Shown one piece after another: positions 13,122-20,027 of a stretch of 20,461 bases of DNA. Within the stretch, counting starts at the first letter, position 1. The number at the start of each line of letters is the position of its first letter. The stretch is from an uncultured Ruminococcus sp. (lineage in GTDB: Bacteria > Bacillota_A > Clostridia > Oscillospirales > Ruminococcaceae), in NCBI GenBank assembly GCA_937880065.1, contig CALFMA010000102.1, positions 1 through 20,461 on the forward strand. Direction: 5' to 3'. Under the pieces are notes generated by a model that saw nothing but the letters and a program-made list of their open reading frames with translations, made no database searches and was not told the DNA's origin. The translations under genes were made by a program, and so were the position numbers.

Positions 13122-13742
13122 ATGAACACACAGGTACTTACTATTTTGAACGCAGATGAAATGCTGACTAAGATGGTCAGCGTGATCGAGGGAATAAGCA
13201 AAGAATTTCCCCGTATCAAAGAAGAATACGAACAGGCACTTCTTGTTCTTCTCCGTGAATTGGGCAACGAGAAAATCAAATCGTTTCTTGATGCCATCAA
13301 CCGCCGTTGCGAAGCTGATCTTCTATTCTGCGGTAGCCTTGGATACCAAGCAAATCTAAAAAACTTCCGTGATCCTGTTGCCCGAACCTTTATGGACGTG
13401 GATTTTGAGGAATATCTGAGAGTGGAGGTTCTGCAGAGGATGCCCCAAAGACAAGAAGCGGAAATGGAAATTGATGCGTTCTATCATTCGCTCAGCGACG
13501 AGCAGAAAGGCGTATATGATGCGATCTCCTCTTACTTGGTCAGCTTGGAGCTTGACTTAACCAAACTGGCGCATTATGCAGGCTTCATGTTTGCAAACGA
13601 TATGCTGAAATATACGGAGCCTGGATATGTGCCTAACTATGTTTTGACATTTCACTATCAAAGTTTTATGGAGAAATGGTTTGGAGTAAAACTCGATCTG
13701 TGCCTTGAAACTGATAAGCAAGTGGAAGTTTTGAGCGCATGA
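13122..13742 (+). CDS. Hypothetical helical protein, third gene of the regulator operon
   Basis: 206 residues from the ATG at 13122, with GGAGG upstream; an in-frame extension to 13065 overlaps the previous gene and lacks a ribosome site. The protein appears mostly alpha-helical and cytoplasmic, without signal peptide or membrane segments. Recognisable stretches are IKSFLDAINRRCEADLLFCG and HSLSDEQKGVYDAISSYL, the latter like small DUF families found near sigma-like genes in Clostridia. I do not recognise the family. It lies 23 bp after the sigma/alpha-CTD gene and shares its operon, so it may modulate that regulator. Confidence 0.6.
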   Translation: MNTQVLTILNADEMLTKMVSVIEGISKEFPRIKEEYEQALLVLLRELGNEKIKSFLDAINRRCEADLLFCGSLGYQANLKNFRDPVARTFMDVDFEEYLRVEVLQRMPQRQEAEMEIDAFYHSLSDEQKGVYDAISSYLVSLELDLTKLAHYAGFMFANDMLKYTEPGYVPNYVLTFHYQSFMEKWFGVKLDLCLETDKQVEVLSA

Positions 13743-13804
13743 ATACCGGAAGCCGCTGATGATACAGATGAGATATAAGTTTTGTTTAATATACTTCGTC
13801 AATA

Positions 13805-13837
13805 AACCCGTACCGTCAATGGTACGGGTTCGTCTTT
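13805..13837 (+). terminator. Terminator-like hairpin after the regulator operon
   Basis: AACCCGTACC (13805-13814) pairs perfectly with GGTACGGGTT (13821-13830). Only a weak T-tract follows (CGTCTTT). Confidence 0.6.
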
Positions 13838-13872
13838 ACTAAATTTATTTTTTCAAAAACTTTCAGAAATTT

Positions 13873-13897
13873 TGCGACCAACGGCAAAAAAATCGTA
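13873..13897 (+). promoter_or_regulatory. ECF-type promoter 2
   Basis: TGCGAC (13873-13878), 15-bp spacer, CGTA (13894-13897); identical to promoter 1 through the spacer and beyond. Confidence 0.7.
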
Positions 13898-13949
13898 CTT
13901 ATGGGATGAAAGGACGTGTAGACCTCTCTGCCGGTTGCGGAGGAGCTGT

Positions 13950-13967
13950 ATGGATTTCAAATACTGA
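13950..13967 (+). CDS. 5-codon upstream ORF (MDFKY), leader copy 2
   Basis: Identical in sequence, ribosome site and position to the one at 9674-9691. Confidence 0.4.
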   Translation: MDFKY

Positions 13968-13986
13968 TACAGGAGGTAAAATTGCC

Positions 13987-14088
13987 ATGATCGCTTTTAA
14001 TGCTCGGCGTGGGCTTATGCGCTGGTCTGCTTTTTTCGCCCTCTGTTTTTGGAGGCTCCGATTGAAGATCAACAGGATCGGCGCATAG
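13987..14088 (+). CDS. 33-residue upstream ORF / leader peptide, leader copy 2
   Basis: Same AGGAGG, length, frame and stop as the copy-1 ORF. The first 27 residues are identical; the tail differs at three positions (ends KINRIGA instead of KVSRISA). Conservation of frame where the DNA has begun to diverge is mild support for translation. Confidence 0.45.
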   Translation: MIAFNARRGLMRWSAFFALCFWRLRLKINRIGA

Positions 14089-14162
14089 CCCTTCCATGAT
14101 GATCGGGTTATGCGCATCTCACTGTTGTCCTATAAACAAATAACAGAAAGAGAGATTTACCT

Positions 14163-15491
14163 ATGAGTATTTTTAAGAAATTCTTATCCGTGGCACTTGC
14201 TTTGTGTTTTTCATTATCCGCTTCAACAACAGCGTTTGCGGTTGAACTTGGTAGTGAAAACACTTCTATATCAGAACAGATATATCCGATTAATGTAGCT
14301 CACATTCAGAATGTTAATGAAACCGGAACAAACATTGCCGATGAATTTGTAGATGGCACCACAAAAGTTATCCCCAACACCAATGCAAGAATCGGTGTTT
14401 CCGTTAACGAAGAAATCAGCGTGTCACTTAAATTGAACAATGAAAACCTCGTCATCACTGGCATTCCAGCAGGCAGATCTGAAAGCGGAAAGACCATATT
14501 CTTTACAGGAACAAGCAGTAACCCCAACTATGAAGTTGTAAACTTTGCGTATGTTCTCGATACATCAAAAACGAATATGTATTTTAAGGAAACAAAAGCA
14601 GAAAAACATCCGATGTCCAATACCATGTTGAAACTCTACATCAAGGATAGTTTGTCTGATACTCGTGATTTCTACTTTGTAGAAGTTTTTGATATTATAT
14701 TAAATTATAGTTCTGAATATATACAGGGTTTAACTGTAAATCCACTTCTCGGAGCATGGGCTGCACGCCAGTTTGCCCCTACGGATGAATATTTTGGGGA
14801 AGATACAACGATTGCTGCACCGAGAGCATCAAGTAGTACAAAATACTGGTACTGTACCAAATCGTATTATGCTATGGGCGAAAATCAGACACACACTATT
14901 AGATGGCGAACTAATGTAGATTACTCAAATATTATAAAGGGCCAAGAAGCAAATCAGTATTACCGGTTAACGGTATATGCCAAGAATTCGAGTTATAGCG
15001 TAAATACTGATCTCAACTCAGACACCATGTCCTATCTTCATGTTGACGGTATACGGCTTTGCCAAACATCGGTTCCTAATACAGCATGGAAAAGTACAAC
15101 CATTGATGGTGAAGTCCAAAACAACGGTTGGTTTGGAGAACTTTCGGCCAGCATTGGCGTGTCTTATGGTGTATTGAGCCTTTCGTACAGTATCCCGCTT
15201 TCCTTCGAAAATATCGGTACGGTGGACATCAATGAAACCTATACCGGCTATGAAAATGGTGTGGGTGGACAATACACACGTAGTATTGAAACGGAAATGG
15301 ATTCGGACTTCAAATTAACACAGATAGGTTATTATTTTGAAGTGGTTTCTGTATTGCGAGATTATGGCAATGTTGTAAAAAGTGCGGATACACTCAAAGC
15401 AACATGGTATGTAGATATTATCAATGCTGGCACAATGGAAACTTGCCCTCATACTTGTACGCATAATGTTTCTGTTAGCATTACAGGATAA
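14163..15491 (+). CDS. Secreted protein of unknown function
   Basis: A 442-residue exported protein. The signal peptide is residues 1-26, with a hydrophobic core and cleavage after AFA. The mature part appears beta-rich with many Asn/Thr/Ser residues (KYWYCTKSYYAMGENQTHTI, YYRLTVYAKNSSYSVN) and ends in a Cys/His cluster (CPHTCTHN). No catalytic motif or sorting signal (LPXTG) is evident, and no transmembrane segment follows the signal peptide. It is expressed from ECF promoter 2 through the duplicated leader, so it is probably a partner of the protease at 9913 in the same response. The ribosome site is a modest AGAGAG. I do not recognise the family. Confidence 0.7.
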   Translation: MSIFKKFLSVALALCFSLSASTTAFAVELGSENTSISEQIYPINVAHIQNVNETGTNIADEFVDGTTKVIPNTNARIGVSVNEEISVSLKLNNENLVITGIPAGRSESGKTIFFTGTSSNPNYEVVNFAYVLDTSKTNMYFKETKAEKHPMSNTMLKLYIKDSLSDTRDFYFVEVFDIILNYSSEYIQGLTVNPLLGAWAARQFAPTDEYFGEDTTIAAPRASSSTKYWYCTKSYYAMGENQTHTIRWRTNVDYSNIIKGQEANQYYRLTVYAKNSSYSVNTDLNSDTMSYLHVDGIRLCQTSVPNTAWKSTTIDGEVQNNGWFGELSASIGVSYGVLSLSYSIPLSFENIGTVDINETYTGYENGVGGQYTRSIETEMDSDFKLTQIGYYFEVVSVLRDYGNVVKSADTLKATWYVDIINAGTMETCPHTCTHNVSVSITG

Positions 15492-15509
15492 TTATAGCGC
15501 TATGCTTAC

Positions 15510-15538
15510 TTGGTAAGATGGAAATTTTATGCTATAAT
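15510..15538 (+). promoter_or_regulatory. SigmaA-type promoter with extended -10
   Basis: TTGGTA (15510-15515), 17-bp spacer, TATAAT (15533-15538) preceded by TGC. It drives the lipoprotein gene starting 30 bp downstream. Confidence 0.75.
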
Positions 15539-15568
15539 TTATTTATAGAAACCAGGAGTTGATATAGT

Positions 15569-16063
15569 ATGAGAAGAATAGTTGTTTTGCTGGTTGTCTG
15601 CTTGTGTTTACTTACTGTAACTGGATGTGCCCCCAAATACACAGAAGAGGAATTGATAGATAAAGCGCGTAGCGAAATACCCATATCAAATGCTGATACG
15701 ATTGAATTATCAATGGGGGGATATAGTTCACATGAAACTAACCGTTTGTTTTGGTTTGTTTCGGGAAATGAGTACCAATCTCACACATACACTCCGATAG
15801 AGTTTGTTGAGGTTGGAGAAAACCAATTTGAATTTGTAAAGACCTATAAACCCATTGATCGAACCATAGATATTTCGGCTTTAATGTGGAAAGACGGCTA
15901 CTCATTTATTATCAATAACAAGAACTGCCATAGTATAATCATTACAGATTCTACCGGCAACTCAGACAGTATTACAGTAGAAGAACTGCCTTTTGTATAT
16001 TATTATCAAGGTATACCAAGCGAGTACACATTCGTAGATGAGAATGGAATTGTATTAAATTGA
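15569..16063 (+). CDS. Small lipoprotein
   Basis: 164 residues. Basic start (MRR), hydrophobic core and lipobox LTVTGC place lipidation at Cys20, so the protein is anchored on the outer face of the membrane. The remainder (about 140 residues) is probably beta-rich and shows no motif I recognise. The ribosome site is AGGAG. It has its own housekeeping promoter 30 bp upstream, hence it is not only dependent on the ECF promoter, although read-through from the secreted-protein gene 77 bp upstream is possible because no terminator separates them. A hairpin follows the stop. Confidence 0.75.
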   Translation: MRRIVVLLVVCLCLLTVTGCAPKYTEEELIDKARSEIPISNADTIELSMGGYSSHETNRLFWFVSGNEYQSHTYTPIEFVEVGENQFEFVKTYKPIDRTIDISALMWKDGYSFIINNKNCHSIIITDSTGNSDSITVEELPFVYYYQGIPSEYTFVDENGIVLN

Positions 16064-16073
16064 TTTTATAAGC

Positions 16074-16105
16074 ACCCGCATCAGCCATCGTGTTGATGCG
16101 GGTGT
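16074..16105 (+). terminator. Terminator-like hairpin after the lipoprotein gene
   Basis: CACCCGCATCA (16074-16084) pairs with TGATGCGGGTG (16095-16105), 11 perfect pairs. It is followed by TTCGCTT, a poor T-tract. Confidence 0.55.
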
Positions 16106-16177
16106 TCGCTTACTCGTAATTAGGAATTTACCGTTCATATTAAACGAACTCAATGTGCAGAAATATTCACAATTATA

Positions 16178-16186
16178 TGCTATAAT
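16178..16186 (+). promoter_or_regulatory. Extended -10 promoter of the SLOG gene
   Basis: TGCTATAAT, 34 bp upstream of the GTG start; no clear -35. The same TGCTATAAT is used upstream of the lipoprotein. Confidence 0.55.
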
Positions 16187-16220
16187 ATAATCTACATCTA
16201 ACCATCAAGGAGTATCAACC

Positions 16221-16871
16221 GTGGAAACCGAAACAACTGAATCACAATCGCTTACGAAGAAAACCTCTTGTGCTTTTACCGGACATAGGCCAACGAGGTT
16301 TTCTTTTAAGTATGACGAAACACACCCGGCCTGCATCGAACTGAAAAAGGTGCTGGCAGAGCAGATCGACTTTTTATATAGACAACGCATAACAGACTTC
16401 TATACCGGCTGCGCCCTGGGCATCGACCTTTGGGCGGGAGAAGTTGTACTCACACTTGCAGAGCTGCATCCAGAAATAAAGTTGCATTGCGTTATTCCCT
16501 TTGCCGCCCAAGATCAGAAATGGACACCGGAACAGCAAGTCCGGTATCGCGTCCTGCTGGATCGGAGCTGCGACGTTATTATGACACAAGAAGAATATAG
16601 CAAAGACTGTTATTATATCCGCAACCGCTATCTTGCAGATCACGCGGATGTTGTCCTGGCAGTATATGATATGCAAGCCAACAAGCGAAGCGGCACCGGC
16701 TATACCGTCCACTATGCTCAGGCACAGAGCAAGCCTATTATTGTAATCGACCCGGACGATTTTCATGTTAGTTTCTCTGGCTCAGAAGCTCAGAAAAAAT
16801 ATTTTAACTTTTTTCAAAAACCTTGCGACCAACGCCGATTAAATCGTACTTATGGGATGAAAGGCCTTTGA
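16221..16871 (+). CDS. SLOG-family (DUF1273/YpsA-like) putative nucleotide-binding protein
   Basis: 216 residues from a GTG start (AAGGAG 8 bases upstream). SLOG signatures are visible: TGHRP at 20-24, TGCALGIDLWAGE around 62-74, and YYIRNRYLADHADVVLAVYD with SGTGYTVHYA at 157-166. The Rossmann-like SLOG fold binds nucleotides or their derivatives and is found in sensors and effectors. The last 20 or so residues (FFQKPCDQRRLNRTYGMKGL) do not look like the domain. They are the translation of the ECF promoter and its initial transcribed bases, meaning the ORF has run into the promoter. The ECF sigma gene starts 24 bp downstream, so SLOG may belong to the same regulatory unit, for instance as ligand sensor (inference). 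Confidence 0.8.
   Translation: METETTESQSLTKKTSCAFTGHRPTRFSFKYDETHPACIELKKVLAEQIDFLYRQRITDFYTGCALGIDLWAGEVVLTLAELHPEIKLHCVIPFAAQDQKWTPEQQVRYRVLLDRSCDVIMTQEEYSKDCYYIRNRYLADHADVVLAVYDMQANKRSGTGYTVHYAQAQSKPIIVIDPDDFHVSFSGSEAQKKYFNFFQKPCDQRRLNRTYGMKGL
16824..16848 (+). promoter_or_regulatory. ECF-type promoter 3, upstream of the ECF sigma gene (autoregulation)
   Basis: TGCGAC (16824-16829), 15-bp spacer, CGTA (16845-16848). The spacer differs from promoters 1 and 2 in its middle, but CAACG at its start, AAAT at its end and TACTTATGGGATGAAAGG downstream are kept. The rest of the long leader is absent here. Confidence 0.7.
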
Positions 16872-16895
16872 AATTCAAAAGAGGGAGGTGAACGC

Positions 16896-17450
16896 ATGGA
16901 TGACTTGATGATTATTGAGCTGTACTTTGCCCGTGATGAACAAGCGATCAAAGAAACGGATATAAAATACGGACGCCTATGCTTTACTGTGGCTGTTAAC
17001 ATTTTAGGTAACGACGAAGATTCGGAGGAGTGTGTGAACGATACATATTTAAGTGTGTGGAATAAAATCCCACCAACAAGACCCAATAACTTTATGGCAT
17101 TTATCTGTAAGATTACAAGAAACCTTTCGATCAAACGACTTGATTATAATAAGGCGAGAAAGCGTACTCCAGAATCGTTCGTTTCGTTTACAGAGTTAGA
17201 GGACGTTCTTCCGGATAACAGTATTTTGCCCGAAATAGAAAATGCAGAGATCGGTAAGCTGATAAGTGAATTCCTTAAACATGAAAAGCCAGAGTCTCGT
17301 GCAGTTTTCATCCGCAAATACTGGTTCTTTGATTCTGTCAGCGATATTGCAGCACGATACTCATTTACTGAAAGTAAAGTCAAGAATATGCTGTATCACT
17401 CCCGTAACAAGTTGAGAGAATATTTGAAGAAAGAAGGTATCGAGGTATGA
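16896..17450 (+). CDS. ECF-type RNA polymerase sigma factor
   Basis: 184 residues, the usual ECF size. Region 2 covers about 15-85: YGRLCFTVAVNILGNDEDSE, ECVNDTYLSVWNKIP, then FICKITRNLSIKRLDY, with the ECV(N/D)DTYLxVWN motif typical of clostridial ECF factors. Region 4 covers about 125-178: RAVFIRKYWFFDSVSDIAAR, FTESKVKNMLYHSRNKLREY. The start has GGGAGGTGA. The gene overlaps the following anti-sigma-like gene by 4 bp (ATGA). A promoter of the same type as those of two secreted-protein genes lies just upstream, so it probably activates itself and those genes. Confidence 0.9.
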   Translation: MDDLMIIELYFARDEQAIKETDIKYGRLCFTVAVNILGNDEDSEECVNDTYLSVWNKIPPTRPNNFMAFICKITRNLSIKRLDYNKARKRTPESFVSFTELEDVLPDNSILPEIENAEIGKLISEFLKHEKPESRAVFIRKYWFFDSVSDIAARYSFTESKVKNMLYHSRNKLREYLKKEGIEV

Positions 17451-18067
17451 GAACGCCCAGAATCGTTGATGCGATGAATTATATTGATGATGATCTTGTG
17501 TCCTGGGCAGTTGAATATCGGAGAGTTCCCTTGTCTACCCGCCTATTTCGCAAACCCTTTTTGAAAGCCTGTGCGTGCTTTTTAGTATTAGCTCTTGTGC
17601 TTGGCGTTGTCTTTTTGCGTGGTGAGGACGGCAATGTGGTATCTTCTCCGTTTATTCTGACTGCTTATGCAGCGTCGCCGGATAACGGCAGCACAACCGC
17701 AAGTGTATTGGAAAAAGGCAAGCAAGTTCCGATCAGCAGATTTGAAACGGAAAGCGGATTATCGGGCTTTGTTGTTTCTTACAACAAGCCAGACGATTCA
17801 TTACCATCATCCATAATTGTATTTACCGCAGATAATAGCGTCCAAGAACAAATTGAGGAAATAAGCGGTATTACGAATGATTTAACGCAAAACTATTATT
17901 TCTATATTCCTACTGAAAATGAAGTTGAGCCTTACACGCTCCCCCTGTTTCTGACGGATATAGAAGCAAATTTGATTTGTCAGTACAAAGTGACAATTAC
18001 GCAGATCGACGGCAGCTATTATGCAGAGCTGGTTGAGGAAAGCGTTATGGAGCGCGTTACAAAATAA
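17447..18067 (+). CDS. Membrane-anchored anti-sigma-like protein
   Basis: 206 residues, translationally coupled to the sigma gene. The cytoplasmic N-terminus (about 1-37) contains IVDAMNYIDDDLVSWAVEYR, a pattern I associate with the N-termini of clostridial anti-sigma-like proteins (DUF4179-like). A transmembrane helix follows at about 38-57 (ACACFLVLALVLGVVFL), then an extracellular domain of about 150 residues that could sense an envelope or extracellular signal. No zinc-binding HxxxCxxC motif of ZAS anti-sigma factors is present. Inference: it holds the sigma factor inactive until a signal reaches the outer domain. Confidence 0.7.
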   Translation: MRTPRIVDAMNYIDDDLVSWAVEYRRVPLSTRLFRKPFLKACACFLVLALVLGVVFLRGEDGNVVSSPFILTAYAASPDNGSTTASVLEKGKQVPISRFETESGLSGFVVSYNKPDDSLPSSIIVFTADNSVQEQIEEISGITNDLTQNYYFYIPTENEVEPYTLPLFLTDIEANLICQYKVTITQIDGSYYAELVEESVMERVTK

Positions 18068-18076
18068 ACGCGCTCC
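18049..18076 (+). promoter_or_regulatory. Hairpin across the anti-sigma stop codon
   Basis: GGAGCGCGTT (18049-18058) pairs perfectly with AACGCGCTCC (18067-18076) around an 8-nt loop. An A-rich rather than T-rich stretch follows, so it is not a standard terminator. It could protect or divide the message before the downstream secreted-protein gene. Confidence 0.5.
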
Positions 18077-18106
18077 AACGAAAAAAGATGATAAGGGGTG
18101 ATTCCA

Positions 18107-18139
18107 ATGGGCTACTTATTTATACGCCTATCCATTTAA
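18107..18139 (+). CDS. 10-codon upstream ORF candidate (MGYLFIRLSI)
   Basis: AAGGGGTGA lies 5 nt before the ATG, and the stop is 22 nt before the secreted-protein start. The peptide is hydrophobic. It is similar in position, not in sequence, to the upstream ORFs of the two other exported proteins. Confidence 0.3.
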   Translation: MGYLFIRLSI

Positions 18140-18161
18140 TTTTCCAAGTAAGGAGATCTCT

Positions 18162-18833
18162 ATGAAACACCTTTTGAAAAGCGCAAAACGCCTTTGTGCG
18201 CTGGTACTTTCTATGGTACTGCTTATCTCTATGTCTACTGTTGCTTTTGCAGCGGACAATACCATTGACACCGAGGAAGAAATCTCTGCTGTGTTGGCAA
18301 GGATTAACGCTGAATACGGTACAAACATTCATGTACTCTCTGAAAGCGAACTTGCCCAATACGGTTTAACCGCTGCAGAGCCGCAGGCAGCGAAATCTTG
18401 TGAGCCTGTGGATTTGGAAGAAACTCTGCGCTATATTGCAGAAGTGCAGATACCACAATTTGAGCGTACAACGCAGGAAGCAAATGCTGTTAAAGCTATG
18501 CTTTCCAACGATGTTAGCGTATTTGGCACTAATGCTGGTACAGTTGTTGCAAGAAAAGCCATTGACTATGCTACTGCTGCTGTTGAAGCCTACATAACGA
18601 ATGATTCTTATGGAAATACAGTATGGGGCAGCATAGTGAAATCGTATTGTATAGCCAATCCAAGTCAGTCAACTTCTTTTATCCCATTCAAAACATCAGC
18701 AACACACATGGATGGCAGAAGAACGATTTACTGGACAGGTGAGGGCGATTATGTTTCGTATATCAACGGTACGCACTATTACCTGTATAGCGGAACACAG
18801 TACGCATCCATGCCCATTGATGACTATACATAA
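18162..18833 (+). CDS. Secreted protein of unknown function, in the sigma/anti-sigma operon
   Basis: 223 residues with a signal peptide (1-30, hydrophobic core, cleavage after AFA) and AAGGAG before the ATG. The mature part begins with an acidic helical stretch (TEEEISAVLARINAEYGTNI) and ends with a Tyr/Thr-rich probably beta segment (YLYSGTQYASMPIDDYT). Cysteines are few and no catalytic motif or sorting signal is seen. It lies 94 bp after the anti-sigma-like gene without a true terminator in between, so it is probably co-transcribed from the ECF promoter. It may be the third exported product of the system. I do not recognise the family. Confidence 0.7.
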   Translation: MKHLLKSAKRLCALVLSMVLLISMSTVAFAADNTIDTEEEISAVLARINAEYGTNIHVLSESELAQYGLTAAEPQAAKSCEPVDLEETLRYIAEVQIPQFERTTQEANAVKAMLSNDVSVFGTNAGTVVARKAIDYATAAVEAYITNDSYGNTVWGSIVKSYCIANPSQSTSFIPFKTSATHMDGRRTIYWTGEGDYVSYINGTHYYLYSGTQYASMPIDDYT

Positions 18834-18860
18834 ATGATCATAAGGATTTACAACTAACGA

Positions 18861-18886
18861 AAGGCAGCGGGAAACCGCTGCCTTTT
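18861..18886 (+). terminator. Rho-independent terminator of the sigma operon
   Basis: AAGGCAGCGG (18861-18870) pairs with CCGCTGCCTT (18875-18884) around a 4-nt loop, ending in TTTT. Short T-runs on both sides suggest it may also serve the convergent XRE gene. Confidence 0.85.
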
Positions 18887-18916
18887 ATCATTTTGATCGT
18901 TTAATAAACGACATAT

Positions 18917-19255
18917 TCAATTTCTTTTGTACTTGTCCATTTCAAGCAGAATCCGATATAGGTGTTCCTGCTCCTCTTTGGTTTTTGCGGAGAGAAATTC
19001 GTAACATTCAAGGGGTATATCCCTGGTTTCAGTTTCCTGTCCGCCCAGCTTCTCAAAGAGCTTTGACAGAGATACATTCAGCGCTGTAGCGATCTTCTCG
19101 ATGCTTTCAAGCGTTGCGTTCTTTTCGCCTCGCTCAACCTGTCCGATATATGTCGGGTGGCACCCGGACATTTCTGCAAGTTTCTCTTGGCTCAACCCTT
19201 GACGGGTTCTGTAATTTCTGATTCGTTGACCTACTGATTTTGCAATTTCGCTCAT
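18917..19255 (-). CDS. XRE-family helix-turn-helix regulator
   Basis: 112 residues from the ATG giving MSEIAKS. The ATG four codons upstream (19267) directly abuts AAAAGG and has no spacing for ribosome binding, so the inner start is preferred. The HTH domain at about 8-65 reads VGQRIRNYRTRQGLSQEKLA, CHPTYIGQVERGEKNATLES and IATALNVSLSKLF, a clear Cro/C1-type pattern. The C-terminal tail (KTKEEQEHLYRILLEMDKYK) is a short helix. A strong divergent promoter lies about 70 bp upstream, the usual layout of a repressor controlling an adjacent unit. Confidence 0.85.
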   Translation of the reverse strand: MSEIAKSVGQRIRNYRTRQGLSQEKLAEMSGCHPTYIGQVERGEKNATLESIEKIATALNVSLSKLFEKLGGQETETRDIPLECYEFLSAKTKEEQEHLYRILLEMDKYKRN

Positions 19256-19321
19256 AGCCTTATACATCCTTTTAGCACTACATACAGTCTATAAATATTC
19301 AAACAAATTTTCCACAGACTA

Positions 19322-19350
19322 TTGATATTGTTTGCGTTTTGTGCTATACT
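19322..19350 (+). promoter_or_regulatory. Strong sigmaA-type promoter divergent from the XRE gene
   Basis: TTGATA (19322-19327), 17-bp spacer, TATACT (19345-19350) with TGC directly before it. No convincing gene follows; from 19351 to 19550 I see only a 47-codon frame without ribosome site and an A/T-rich stretch. Confidence 0.6.
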
Positions 19351-19550
19351 ATGAATCTGTATGAGCAATTTTTCTGTGCTTATAGTATTTGGATAAGGCA
19401 TAACAAACCATGTCAAACTGAAAAACGATCTTATGGCAAAAAAGCAGTTTGTAAATTCCAATTCACTGATGCGCTGAAAGTACCGATGCTTTGAACATTC
19501 CCTCTACATAAAATTCAAAAAATTTTTAATTTTTTTGAAAAACCCCCGAA

Positions 19551-19586
19551 TTTGTAACACATTTGTAACGCTCGGTGTGTTATAAT
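19551..19586 (+). promoter_or_regulatory. Promoter with OmpR/PhoB-type direct repeats
   Basis: TTTGTAAC occurs at 19551-19558 and 19562-19569, an 11-bp period typical of tandem response-regulator sites. Eleven base pairs after the second copy is a perfect TATAAT (19581-19586), so the sites replace the -35 element. This is the layout of a promoter activated by a two-component regulator. The expected downstream gene is not there; an unrelated fragment follows. Confidence 0.6.
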
Positions 19587-19608
19587 GAACTGCTAAATAT
19601 AAATTTGG

Positions 19609-19887
19609 GTGAATTTTGCCCGTTTTTATATGAAAAAGTCTTTTATAAAAATAGAAAAGGATATCGAATTAATTGATAACGATTTACCAATTTATATAAT
19701 GTCAGGAGATAATGATCCAGTTGGTAATTTTGGTAAAGGAACAACTTTACTATATAATAAACTTAAATCTGTAGGTATAAAAGACCTTACATTAAAGCTT
19801 TACAAAGACGGTAGACACGAAATGTTGAATGAAATCAACAAAGAAGAGGTCTATAAAAACGTTCTAGAATGGATTAACTTCCACTAG
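19609..19887 (+). pseudogene. 3' fragment of an alpha/beta hydrolase (lysophospholipase-like)
   Basis: The frame encodes the C-terminal third of a serine hydrolase of the monoacylglycerol lipase/lysophospholipase type. LPIYIMSGDNDPVGNFGKG contains the acid residue of the triad and LYKDGRHEMLNEINKEEV the catalytic histidine. The nucleophile (GxSxG) and cap region are missing, whereas complete relatives have about 250-330 residues. The in-frame GTG (19609) and ATG (19630) have no ribosome site. The DNA is clearly richer in A/T than the island, with AAA/ATA/TTA codons dominating. It ends with its own terminator, so the 3' end is intact and the 5' end was lost at a breakpoint near 19600-19630. 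Confidence 0.75.
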
Positions 19888-19903
19888 TCCGCAAAAAATA
19901 ATT

Positions 19904-19928
19904 AAAACGCTCCACGCGGGCGTTTTTT
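19904..19928 (+). terminator. Rho-independent terminator of the hydrolase fragment
   Basis: AAAACGCTC (19904-19912) pairs with GGGCGTTTT (19918-19926), one G-U, in a TTTTTT run. Confidence 0.8.
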
Positions 19929-20027
19929 ATTTTCAAGAGAGGTTAATTATATTCTTTTTGTGTATATGAGTATATTTATTTTTTATTTTTTATGAATCTT
20001 TTATGTTTTTTAATTCCTATAAAACAA

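Larger units (their letters stand above)
13898..14117 (+). repeat. Conserved leader, copy 2
   Basis: Ungapped counterpart of 9622-9841. Both alternative stems are kept: 14016-14027 with 14076-14087 and 14081-14091 with 14105-14115. In the second stem a T-G pair of copy 1 is a C-G pair here, a change that preserves pairing. The unrelated sequence after 14117 shows that the conserved unit ends at the second stem. Confidence 0.75.

Noticed and set aside
16896..18067. Zinc-type (ZAS) anti-sigma factor
   Set aside because: The downstream protein has no HxxxCxxC motif; it is called anti-sigma-like only from its coupling, N-terminal pattern and single membrane helix.
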